A stretch of 64,000 nt of DNA from Lepidurus packardi (Eukaryota > Arthropoda > Branchiopoda > Notostraca > Triopsidae). Below, one piece after another: positions 26,561-36,449 of the stretch (within the stretch, counting starts at the first letter, position 1; the number at the start of each line of letters is the position of its first letter). The notes beneath the pieces were generated by a model that searched no databases, was not told the origin of the DNA, and saw only the letters and a list, made by a program, of their open reading frames with translations. The stretch lies in the NCBI GenBank assembly GCA_023053545.1, contig JAKZAN010000001.1, forward strand, positions 5,352,565 to 5,416,564, in the 5' to 3' direction. Position numbers and translations under genes: made by a program.

Positions 26561-26823
26561 CTTTGTAGTTTGTAACTGGACAACCACGTGGCTCAGGTAT
26601 ATAAAAATGTACTGTTTGTGTTTAAACTATTAGCGGCCATTGCAAGTCGGGAGATGGCATTACTTGTTCTAGAAGACTCGAGAATTTGCCCCACCCCCAG
26701 TCACACGCTGCCGTTATCCGCTTTTTTGTAAGGTGTTACAGTCGATTGTTTTTCTGAATTGCTTGGAGTGATAAGTTCATTCATAGAGATAGATTAAAGG
26801 TCGGAGTTCCAGCTCAAATAATA
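26561..26823. promoter_or_regulatory. Short divergent intergenic region, TRMT61A / galectin
   Basis: Only 263 bp separate the two divergent start codons, so both promoters and 5' UTRs must lie here or overlap. No TATA box was identified with confidence. Shared regulation is an inference from the geometry alone. Confidence 0.5.
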
Positions 26824-29553
26824 ATGGCTGCGCCGTTACACAATCCAGTAAGTTACATACATTTTTTTATTTACTTTACCGCTATTTGTTTAACTTTTAA
26901 TATATTATTCGTCTTTGTAAAGTTTAGTACAAAGCCAAAGTAGATGTAAACGTAAAGCTCAATTGATCTCTTTCCTTTAGGTAGTTCCTTTAACTACTCC
27001 AATTCCGAGCGGCGTCCATCCAGGCAAAATAATCAGAGTGCAAGGCAATGTCCACCCAACAGCCCAGCGTTTCGCAGTAAACCTGCAATGCGGCCCAAAT
27101 GTCAATCCACGAGACGATATGGCCTTACATCTCGGCGTCCTAATGCATGAGCGAGCTGTGGTTTGTAACAGTTTAGCCTTTGGTCAATGGGGGGCAGAAG
27201 AACGTAAAGCTCATTGCCCTTTCAATCCTGGCCAAGGTTTCGAAATCCTCATCTTATCGGAACCGAGTTCCTTCAAGGTTAGCGATTCGTATGTCCTTAT
27301 CGTTCAAACCGTACAAACCGAGATGTCTATTGTCGTTCCTCTTTATGTTATTACCTCCGCATTACCTGTACACTCCTTTTTAGATTGCTGTAAATAGCCA
27401 ACACTTCACCGAATTCCATCATCGTATGCCGGTAGAGCGCGTTTCGTACTTAACAGTGGATGGGGATGTTTCACTCACTATGGTCGCGTTTGAAGGCGGG
27501 TCGGGTCCAATGCAGGGAGGTCACGTCCCTCCAGGAGCCCCGATGGCTCACGGAGCTCCTTATGGTGTACCCGGAGTTCCACCTGGAAGTCACACCCCTT
27601 ACGGTGCACCGGGAGCGCATCCTGGAGGCCACACCCCTTATGGCGCACCCGGAGCTCCATATGGAGCACCTATGGCTCATGGAGGAAGCCATATGCCTCC
27701 ACAGCCGTACCCTGGGCAACATGGAGGTGGAATTCCGTATCCATCTGGTCCTGGAATGCACGGTGCGGGTGCTCAACCTTATCATGGTAGTCACATAGCC
27801 GGAGCTTACCCGACTCACCCAGGCGGACACTATTCTCCCCATTCCGCAGTAAGCTTCATTGTTATGTCTGTTCATCTGACTCAGTTTTTTTCTTCCAAGC
27901 TTGTTTCCAAGTCAGCGTTTCCTTTTTATCTCTTAAGAAGGTCAAAGACTGGCTCACTGGCTTCCTTGAAACTGACCGTGATTTCCTTCCTGGCACTGTT
28001 GTTTTTTATTAGGAGAAGTCAGCGTTTTTTTTTAAGTGCCAACAATGCAGCATCACGTAGTGTTTATGGACGGGCTTTGTTGTTTACCGGTTTCTTTCTG
28101 TGTGTTGTCCGCTTATTTTCTTCTTCTTCTATGTTGGGCTTTTTCTTCTATTCTTGTTCTCCGCAGCCATATGGGCCACCTCCACCTCCCCCTCCACCGG
28201 GCTATTATCCTTCTTCCGGACTTTATGCTCCTCCGCCGCCAGGTTACCCTGGGAATACCACAAGCGACGGAGGTGGGATCACGGGGTTTCTAGGCAAAGC
28301 AGCTGGGGCCATAGGTGCTACTGGCCTACTTGGTAGTTTAGCCGGTATGGCTGCAGGACATGCAGTAAGTTGACTCCACATGCAGAATGGAACAATATTC
28401 ACTGTTCCTGTAGAAGAAGATCCTTATAGATTCCCACTTCTCCCGGATGTGAAACTTGTGGCTTATTTGTTTTCTACGTTCTTTTTCTATGTTTTGTCGT
28501 TGTTCAGATGGGAGGCGGTCATGGCTTAGGTGGCCATGGCGGCTCAGGATCTTCCTATCCTATGGGTGGTATGGCAGGAAAAGGCGTCTTAGGTGCGATG
28601 GGGGCAGCACTGGGCGCCGGTGCTTTAGGTTCCGTCCTCAACCCTGTAAGTCTAATCGTGTCTTGTCTCTTTCTTGGTTGGGATAATAGACCGTCAAATT
28701 TTGGCATGATCCTTGGTTTGCCTGTTGAAATACTTCTATTGTTGCTAATACTTTGGTATTTATTGTTTCAAGCATTAATGAGTCTTTTTAATTGTTCTGT
28801 CCAAGTTTTTTTTGTAAGTGCCTTCATTGTTGCAAGCAGTTTCGTTGCTGCAAGTGATCAGATTTTACCATTTTCATTGTTGCAAGGATCTAAGTATCTT
28901 AACAAGTATGCTTCGAGTATCTAAAAGAACCTTGACAGGATCCAAACTTTTCAGTAACATTCATTGTTTATTAAAGTATTCAATCTTCCAAGTTTTCTAT
29001 AAGCATTGAGCATTTTCTATAAGCATTAAGCATTTCTATAAGCATTGATTGTTTCTATTTGCTGGTTTTTTATGTTAGCGAGTTCTTTCATTTTTATAGG
29101 TCTCTTGGTTTTTATTGTTGAAAAGTTTTAATATTGTAGTCACTATTAGAAGTATCGGATTATTCTTTCATTATTCCTAAGTTTTCAAAAGTTTGTTTAC
29201 TGTCTAAATTTGTATACTTAGTTAAATAAGTTTCGTTGTTGTTAGTAACCCAGTTTTGCTGATGCAGGGATGACAGTTGCACTGTTGAAAAATTTGAGTG
29301 ATCTCATTGATCGAAGCACCGTAGCATTTTCTATCAGCGTTGTCAGGATATTGTCTGAAACTTGTTATTTTTGTTATAGAAAAAACAAGCAAAGCAACAG
29401 AGAAAAGCTCAGAAGAAAGCATTGAAATACGGATTGCCATTGGCTGGTGTTGGCGTCGGTGCCTATGCGTTGCATAAGGGTATGAAACATGGACATCATG
29501 GCCATCATGGAAGTTCGTCGTCTTCGTCATCGTCCTCTTCTGAAGAGGAGTAA
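26824..29553 (+). CDS. Chimera-type galectin with long Gly/Pro/Tyr-rich C-terminal tail
   Basis: Six exons (26824-26847, 26981-27277, 27384-27848, 28167-28364, 28508-28645, 29380-29553), all phase 0, give 431 residues. Residues about 10-145 form a galectin carbohydrate-recognition domain, shown by GKIIRVQGNV, the WGAEERK block, FEILI, and then FKIAVNSQHFTEFHHR. The Val-x-Asn, Trp, Glu and Arg ligand residues are present, but the HxNxR motif reads HLGVL, so its Asn and Arg are replaced. No signal peptide is seen, as is normal for galectins. The tail has GAPYG/GVPPG repeats, a run of eight prolines, and Gly/Ala-rich hydrophobic stretches (GLLGSLAGMAAGHA, GAMGAALGAGALG). It then has a lysine-rich stretch, HGHHGHH, and finally ten serines with three glutamates. 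Repeats before or after the domain are known from galectin-3-like proteins, where they drive self-association; here the tail is C-terminal and unusually elaborate. Confidence 0.9.
28992..29055 (+). repeat. Short tandem repeat in galectin intron
   Basis: About three copies of a ~20-bp unit containing TTCTATAAGCATT(G/A)AGCAT lie in the long last intron of the galectin gene. Nearby, TCATTGTTGCAAG occurs twice (near 28825 and 28875). Confidence 0.7.
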
Positions 29554-30122
29554 AGCACATACGACGAGAAAGAATGGTTTGGATCCCTGTTATGCACAGT
29601 GCAAGTCCGCCCATTGTACCCTTTGACATCCCTGTCCGCCGTAGATACGCTTACAATGATAATTAATCAGGGTGATGGTAAGTCCTAACGGTTCGATCCA
29701 AGTTCCCTTTAGCTTCCTCTTTTCATGGCTTTTTTTATTATTATTTTTTTTTTTTAAATCTATGGTGTCTATCTTCAAGGTACGTCTTGTAATTCAATGT
29801 GATCCCTCGTTGGCCTTATATTATTGGAATATGGCCTTATGAGAAAGAGTACCTCTGTTATTTAGGCCCAGTTAGGGCTATGTAACTTATCTAAAGACCC
29901 ATTACTGTACTTTAGGAAGCTATACATCCCGAGATGAACAAAAAGCCTTATATTCGTTGAAAGGCGAATGTTTCACGTTTTAACTAGACGATCAAGTTTT
30001 CTAGGTTTAATGGGCTGAAGGTGTAGTTTTCTTATCAAATGTATTTGTTTCGGGTAATATAATAATCTAGTAATACATCGAGGATTTGGTAAAAAGTGGG
30101 TACGTGACCCCAGCTCGGCTGC
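29554..30122. other. Convergent intergenic region
   Basis: Contains the 3' ends of the galectin gene (+) and the first WAP-like gene (-). No additional gene was recognised. A GGTTCGATCC sequence near 29692 resembles a tRNA B box, but no cloverleaf surrounds it. Confidence 0.5.
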
Positions 30123-31023
30123 TTAATAGTAAACTGGGTTTCTGCAAGTAGCCTTGAAACCGCTGGAGCAGCATTTTTGGACGCCAGGGCAAGTATAATC
30201 GGACTTGCATGGAATACCAAATAAGCCACCAAAGGTACGTGAATCTACGTTGTCACCAGGGGCACTAACGACGATCGAGTCGTCATTTGATCGACGTCTA
30301 CGTGTAAAAGTTACAGCATCAGAATCTGCTTGGGCGTCTTGGGTTTCTTCAGCCTCGATGCCTGCGGCGCTTGACGCAGAGCGGAATCCACCGAAGGGTC
30401 CGCCGAAGCCTCCTCCAAAGCCTCCAACAGCGCAACGACCAGGCTTAATACCACCGTAGCCTCCCAAACCGCCCCCATATCCACCGCCGTAGCCGCCAAG
30501 GTTACCGTAGCCGCCATGACCGCCGTATCCTCCTCCACCAACTGCAAAGGTTTCAATGCGAAATAAAAGCAATGTAACAAATTAGCAATTTGGACTTACT
30601 TAATGGCTGCTTAAATCCACCGCCGTAGCCACCATTACCGTAGCCTCCGTAGCCACCGTTACCGTAGCCTCCGTGGCCACCATTACCGTAGCCTCCGTAG
30701 CCACCATTACCGTAGCCTCCGAATCCACCGTTTGCTCCGTAACCACCATTGAACTTGTCCTCCAACTTACCACCGAGCAGTGCCCCAGTTATGCCACCCA
30801 AGAGTCCACCACCAACGGAACTGATGCCGGATAGTAAACCAGGGAAGAAACGTGGATTAACTTCGCCGTTGGCCGTTTTACCATCGATGGAATGATGTTC
30901 AGGTTGAGCGTCGATGCCGCTATGGCCAGAATTACGTTCCGCCTCGTCTCCAAAACTGATATCTTGGGCCCGCAAAACTGTGGCGCAAAGGCCTATTACT
31001 ACACAAGACGCAAAGCACTTCAT
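30123..31023 (-). CDS. Secreted Gly-rich protein with modified WAP core (copy A)
   Basis: Two exons, 31023-30600 and 30541-30123, give 280 residues. The N-terminus is a signal peptide (VVIGLCATVLRA, then QD). An acidic stretch follows, then a hydrophobic Gly-rich segment (GISSVGGGLLGGITGALLGG), then GGYGGYGN-type repeats that are also a DNA tandem repeat. The WAP-like part starts at KPGRC (about residue 178). It is interrupted by about 75 residues containing the tetrabasic RRRR (222-225), and ends with CKSDYTCPGVQKCC and a final Cys near 274. Compared with an eight-cysteine WAP core, Cys2 and Cys7 are absent. Signal peptide, Gly-rich region and WAP together recall crustins, which are crustacean antimicrobial or protease-inhibitor proteins. 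Function is not established. The next copy lies 1.4 kb upstream of it. Confidence 0.85.
30612..30738 (-). repeat. Coding tandem repeat (GGYGGYGNGGYG)
   Basis: On the plus strand this reads as alternating CCGTAGCC(T/A)CC(G/A) units; on the coding strand it gives about nine Gly-Gly-Tyr or Gly-Asn-Gly units in copy A. Copy B lacks this expansion, so the repeat grew after the duplication or was lost from copy B. Confidence 0.85.
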
Positions 31024-31077
31024 TTTGACTTAAAGTAGCTTGTCTCACTTGTCGGATAGCCACGTGAAACACTTCTG

Positions 31078-31110
31078 ACTGAGCTGGTAGAAACAATTTC
31101 GCTTTTATAG
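31078..31110 (-). promoter_or_regulatory. TATA box plus TCAGT initiator, WAP-like copy A
   Basis: On the minus strand CTATAAAAGC (31110-31101) is followed about 28 bp later by an arthropod-type TCAGT initiator (31082-31078). This leaves a 5' UTR of roughly 55 bp before the start codon at 31023. The same arrangement is present upstream of copy B. Confidence 0.75.
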
Positions 31111-32463
31111 AGGCATAGGGGTCGTAACCAAGACCGAAGAAAGGAAAGGTGAAGGAGGAGTAGGATTTCCCCATCTCTGATCGGCAACATGTAGCAGGAG
31201 TCGGTCAAACTTACTAGGGAAAACCCCAAGTTCATAGCCCAAAGAAAATTCGGCTCAAACATTCAGTCAACCTATTCCTGAATGCAAATTGTACTTTTGT
31301 TGTCTTCACTGAAATGGAAACCCCTGTCCATCTTTGCCTCTCAAGGTTAATGGAGTTTTTTGTTTCCAGCGAAAGTGAAAACCATATCCGCTTTTAAAGG
31401 CTCGATAGCCATGAAAATGAACTTTCTTACCTCTTGTATCGTTTCTGAAATGTACCACATGTGAAAAGTGAGAGTGGGATAATTCGTGGTTCATACCACC
31501 GGTAGCCGTCACAAACAAGAGAGTTACCGAGCAATCTAGTTATTTTGGGCCGGAAAACATACCGTACAGAGATATTAGTACTCTGGTTTGGGTTTTTTGG
31601 CTTTTTAGCGGCAACGAAACGGATCTAGAAAAGCCAACGTGCAGGGCAATGTTCGTCGAGCACTGGCCTTGACACACTTGGACAAGTTAATGCCTACCAA
31701 GCTAACTTGGGTGTATGTACGCACTTCCAAATTCAAAGCTGGTTTCTCAAGACTGTGGTCCAGAAAGTTAACCCCGCATGTAGAATGGATCCAAATCAAT
31801 AGTTTTATATTCTAAATCTATAATTAAAAGGCTTCTAACTTTTATTAAGCTCTTAGGTAGTAGGTATCCTAGTAATGGGCAGAGCTAGTCGTGTTCACCC
31901 TCAACCCTCCCTACAGTGCCGCAAGTAATAGTTTTGTCATTGTTCCTATAAAGTTATTCCTAATTATTTACTCATTTTCGAAATGTTGGGTCTTGCTGAG
32001 TTTTGCCATGCTGCAAATTGCTAAGAATGGTTTAATTGTTGAAAGTAATTAAGGCTATTTTCGTTACTTTTTACCTCAACAATGTCGTAGAAATTCGCTT
32101 ATTATTAGTTGTCTTTAATAATTGTAATATTTTAACTAACTGTCCAAGATTTTTAACTAACTGTTATATAAATACTTGGCTTTCTGCTTTCTTTGTTGAA
32201 TATTTTTAGTTCGTAGTGCAATTTACGTTATCTACTTACTGTTGAATTGTAGGAAAACAAGAAACATTTGCAAACCCAATTTTTTATTCTTTATAACATA
32301 TCTCTCACTATAAGAATCTAAAATCCTATTAATTGTCCAATTGATTTTTACAAGTTTAGGTTTTTTCTTATTAATAAATATATTGGTTTCTGGTAATACA
32401 GTAATGAAGTAATACAGCAGGGTTCTGACAGAAAAGCAAGTGAGCAACCCCCCTCTGCTACAT
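31111..32463. other. Spacer between the two WAP-like genes
   Basis: The proximal part (to about 31260) is similar to the region upstream of copy B, including the block GGGGTCGT(A/G)(A/G)CCAAGACCGAAGAAAGGAAAGGTG, so the duplication included upstream sequence. The rest, to the 3' end of copy B, is AT-rich and shows no recognised gene. Confidence 0.6.
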
Positions 32464-33223
32464 TTAGTAGAAAACTGGCTGTCTGCAAGTAGCCTTGAAG
32501 CCGCTGAAGCAACATTTTTGGTAGCCAGGACAAGTATAATCAGACTGGCATGGGATACCAAACAAACCACCGAACGTACGCGTGTTTACGTTATCACCGG
32601 GAGCGCTGACGACGACAGAATCGTCATTTGAGCGACGCCTACGCGTAAAGGTTACAGCACCGGAATCTGCTGGGATGTCTTTAGTTTGTTCGCCTTCAGT
32701 GTTTAAAGGGCTTGAAGCTGAACGGAATCCACCGAAAGGGCCGCCAAAGCCTCCTAGGCCACCTCCGAAGCCTCCAACAGCGCAGCGGCCAGGCTTAATG
32801 CCACCAAAGCCTCCGGGATAACCGTGTCCGCCATAGAGCCCATGTCCTCCACCAACTGCGAAAACATCAACGCGAATTAATATCAATTTAATAATTTCTG
32901 GACTTCAACTTACAGAAAGGCCGATTAAATCCTCCGTTTATTCCATGACCACCGTCGAACTTATTCTCCAACTTACTACCGAGAAGCCCTCCAGCTATGC
33001 CACCCAAAAGTCCTCCACCAATGGCACTAATTCCGGTAAACAAACCGGGGAAAAATCTTGGGTTAACTTCACCATTAGCCGTTTTACCATCTGCGAAATG
33101 AGGCTGAGCATCTACGCTGCTAGGGTCAGCACTACGTTCTGCGTCGTCTCCAAACTTGATATCTTGGGCACACACAATCGCAGCCCAGAAACCTAATACA
33201 ATATAAGAAGCATAGCAGTTCAT
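32464..33223 (-). CDS. Secreted Gly-rich protein with modified WAP core (copy B)
   Basis: Two exons, 33223-32914 and 32855-32464, give 233 residues. The intron is in the same place and phase as in copy A. The signal peptide is MNCYASYIVLGFWAAIVCA; choosing this ATG over the one eight codons upstream matches copy A. Conserved landmarks are NGEVNPRFFPGL, KPGRCAVGGFGGG, TFTRRRRSNDDS, VVSAPGDNV and the cysteine core CQSDYTCPGYQKCC, then GFKATC. As in copy A, the WAP Cys2 and Cys7 positions are missing. The Gly/Tyr repeat section is much shorter. Conservation of the tetra-arginine site and the cysteine pattern while the repeats diverged suggests that those parts carry the function. Confidence 0.85.
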
Positions 33224-33278
33224 TTTGAATGAAGAATTCTTGGTCACACTTGCCGGATTGCCACTCGAAACACTTTTG

Positions 33279-33311
33279 ACTGAGCTTGTCAGATCACTTT
33301 CGCTTTTATAA
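33279..33311 (-). promoter_or_regulatory. TATA box plus TCAGT initiator, WAP-like copy B
   Basis: On the minus strand TTATAAAAGC (33311-33302) precedes TCAGT (33283-33279) by about 28 bp. This is the same architecture as at copy A and is consistent with a duplicated promoter. Confidence 0.75.
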
Positions 33312-34458
33312 GGGCACAGGGGTCGTGGCCAAGACCGAAGAAAGGAAAGGTGTTAGAGTAGAATTTTCCCAGCTTGTAGTATGCAACATGTAGCAGCAGT
33401 CGATCAGCCTTCTGAGAGAAAACTGTCAAGCTCATAGCCCAAAGAAAAGTCCGGCCCCCTGCGACCAGCCAACCTTTGCCTGGATGCAAATTGTGCTTTG
33501 TTGTCTTCTTGGAACGAAAATGTTTGTCCATTACAGCCACTCAATGAATATTTGTTAAAAGCGAACGTGAAAACCATATCCGAGTTTGTAGGTTAAATAG
33601 GTAATAAGCTAAGTGGTCTTACTTTTTCTTCCACATATACAAAATAATAGTGATTATTAGTTCATATCAGAATGCGTCAGAGGCAGGAAAGTTACCGACC
33701 AACCCAGTTATTCGGGTAGAATAAAAAGTCGTTATTACACTTTACGGGGAGTTTGCTACTTTAACAGCGATGAAAACGGATCATGAAAAGCTGTCCAGGA
33801 CAACATTTAACCAGAGTACCGGCCTTGACACAGTTATGTATGTTAATGCCCAGCCAGTTGACATAGCTGTTTGTGGATGGAAACACCGGTTTCTATTTTT
33901 TGTTTATTATTATATTTTTTTATCAATTTTTTCTCATTGGTTCTTTGGGAAGGAAAGTGTCAATGAGTTCGTTTCATAACATGTTTTGATTTATGTTTAG
34001 GTCGTGTTTCCTGTTGATTTATTTTATAATGTTTTGGGAGAATGAAATAGTGTTAAGATGGACGGGTTTGTTTTTTAAGATCTTGTAACTTGAAAAGTAT
34101 CGTAAGGTAAGTGAAAGTAGGACAGGGGTGGAGCGCTAACTTTTTGTTGTTTAGATAACAAAGATTATTTATACGCAGCTCTAATTTTAAGTGGACTCCG
34201 CTAAGAAATTTGAACATGTTAGACAAAGTAGGTAGCAATGACCGTTAGAAATGCTTCGAAATGTTAGAAATGGTGGAAACTTCTCCCTGGCTAATTTTTG
34301 AAAATTGGGTGCATTGAACATAGATGGCAGATACTGTCTTATCTTTTCTCAAAATAAATAAGATGTCAATAGTCGCCATTTTTCTCACGCTTGTATAAAG
34401 TGTTTCTGTTCGGATTGCATTTTGGATGACTTTTTAACCTCATTTGACTCGAAATAAT
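33312..34458. other. Divergent intergenic region, WAP-like B / XTBD gene
   Basis: The first ~150 bp resembles the upstream region of copy A. The rest is AT-rich and shows no recognised gene. It must contain the promoter of the XTBD gene. Confidence 0.5.
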
Positions 34459-34884
34459 ATGGCGAACAATGACAATTGGAATATTTCAGAATATAGAAGT
34501 GCACATGAAACTGATGAGCAATGGGATTTAAAACGTAAATTTATGGAAATGCATCGTGGGAGTATGCCAGAAGAACGTGTGGTTTGTTTGGCCCAAGTTT
34601 TGGCCAATGTAGAATTTTTAGGATGCAGGTAAATTTCTGAATAAAATAAAATGTTTCTTTTCTGCTTAAACTTCGCTAAGTTTTCAATAAATTAAAATTT
34701 TCTAAATGTTAGATACTCTCCAGAAACTATGTCCAGTTTGGCGGAACTTTCGAGAGGCCTTGTTGAAGATTACAGGGAGAAACAACGTGGGAAACTACAA
34801 CGTACTTTCGTCAAAGCCTCAGATGCCGCTGGAGCTCGTTTTAAACAAGGCAAACCAGCTAATTCTACCAGCTTAACCAATTAA
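34459..34884 (+). CDS. Stand-alone XTBD (XRN2-binding domain) protein, CDKN2AIPNL-like
   Basis: Two exons, 34459-34628 and 34713-34884, give 113 residues, close to the size of vertebrate CDKN2AIPNL. The protein is essentially one XTBD, shown by DEQWDLKRKFMEMH, the hallmark LANVEFLGCRYSPETM, and then LAELSRGL. XTBD proteins (PAXT-1, CDKN2AIP, CDKN2AIPNL and NKRF) bind and stabilise the nuclear 5'-3' exonuclease XRN2. The C-terminal ~30 residues are basic and low in structure. An upstream in-frame ATG would add five residues; the chosen start is the one nearest the domain. The gene ends only 158 bp before an NKRF-like gene on the same strand, which itself shows no XTBD. Confidence 0.88.
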
Positions 34885-35042
34885 CACTGCATAACTTGTT
34901 CTGTGTGAAATGTTTCCGTAATCCTAAAGCCTATTACAACCTGACTTGTGACCAATACTGTATGGCTTAGGAATGCTATACAAGCGTATAAAAAGCCCCA
35001 AAGTATTTTTGTAAGGAAGAATTATTTCTTATAGGAAGGAAA

Positions 35043-36449
35043 ATGCCCATGGAAACTTCCCATCCTATACCGGTTAAGCTAATGAAGAAAAATGAACCAA
35101 GCGAAGGTATAACTTTGGTTGACGAACATGATTCAACTTCGTGTACTCAAGCTGTTAAGAAGAAGAAGGCTGTGGCTTTAGCACCTCAACAAGAAGAACA
35201 AATAGTAAAAAATAAGGAGACAGATGTTAAAAATGAAGTTTCTAAAAAGGCCTCCAAGAAGAAGAAAAAGAAGAAAGTAAAGCTTGAAAATGACGTAATA
35301 AACGTCCATGATGCTTCTGTGGCTGAAAGTACGTATTGAACATTTGCGCCAAGATTTGCTTCGATTTTTTTTTTTTCTCTTTAGCCAAAGCTATACCTGA
35401 CTTCCAGGAACCAAAAACTACGTATCATCTCCCTACTTTCGTGCTGGTCGGCCGAGAATACGCAAACGGTACCGAGCTCTCAGGCTGGAATATGCTTCAG
35501 CGCTCGTGCAGCCTGAACCAATGTCCTCTGGAGTACCTCTGTGACCCCAGTGAAGACGCAAACTCCAAGTAGAAATGATCTGTCAGGCTTCGAAGCCCAC
35601 TTTTTTATAACACCTGTTTTAGGACTGTAAGGATAGTAATTAGCGGTCAGACGATAGTAACTAGCAGTGCAAGTAATGTAAAATTAGCCAAGCAAGACGT
35701 AGCTCAGAAAGCTGTAGAACAGCTGCGCCAAACACAGCTTTGCATAATAGTAATTACGCAAACCTTAAAATTGTTTATCCTCCCAACAGTTTCTCAGAAC
35801 TATCCTAATTATTTAACAGGAAAAGCAAGTAAGTGACGGGAGTGATCCTTTGAAAACCGAAGACATCCTGCAATCAGAACATACATCAGATAATTTGCCC
35901 GAATCTAATATTGGAGCTAAGCTAATGCGTTTAATGGGCTGGTCTGGAGGGGGCGTGGGTAAGAAAGCTGGCAGAACAGATATCGTATCAACGCAAGCTC
36001 TGTTTGGTCGTTCGGGCTTGGGTTATTCTGGGCAAGTGGATCCAGAAGATTTACGCAAGAAAGCTCAGCATTACATGGCCAAATATGTCAACAGCAATCA
36101 AGAGCATGACTTGATCTTTTCGTCCGACTTGACCAATGAGGAAAGGAAAGCCATTCACCTGTAAGTGTTCGAAAGATTGAAGAAGTTTGGGGAGAGATAT
36201 GCAGGTGAAGTAAAAACACTTGTTTTTCGTCTGCAATTTAGGGGTGTGCGCCGATTTTCAGGTCAGCTCAAATCTCAAAGTTATGGCGCTGGTCAAGATC
36301 GGTATTTGATGGTATATCGCAAGTTACCCAAATCCCAATTGGTTGACATGGCACGTCATCTGTGGGTACAACAGCTACGAACGGACCAAGTTAATCCCAA
36401 ATTCCGTGTCATTGCTCCGTCGCATTTCCAGCCCTCTCTAAATTATTAA
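35043..36449 (+). CDS. NKRF-like dsRBD / G-patch / R3H RNA-binding protein
   Basis: Five exons (35043-35328, 35385-35568, 35623-35749, 35820-36160, 36242-36449) give 381 residues. The first ~95 residues are lysine-rich, with KKASKKKKKKK as a nuclear or nucleolar signal. Exons 2-3 encode a double-stranded-RNA-binding-like domain (YHLPTFVLVGREY; VRIVISGQTI; LAKQDVAQKAVEQL). The 42-codon exon 3 is short but its frame and both junctions fit. A G-patch follows (GAKLMRLMGWSGGGVGKKAGR), then an R3H region (NEERKAIHL; YGAGQDRYLMVYRKL). This is the domain order of NF-kappa-B-repressing factor, which in vertebrates recruits XRN2 and activates DHX15 in pre-rRNA processing. The protein is shorter than human NKRF (about 690 residues), and the XRN2-binding module is absent from it and sits in the gene upstream. 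Confidence 0.88.

Noticed and set aside
29685-29710. GGTTCGATCC resembling a tRNA B box
   Set aside because: No A box at the right distance and no acceptor stem or cloverleaf could be formed around it.
35336-35572. Stop codon directly after exon 2 of the NKRF-like gene, suggesting a truncated gene
   Set aside because: The TAG lies within a GTAGAA donor. A further exon (35623-35749) restores the frame and completes the dsRBD.
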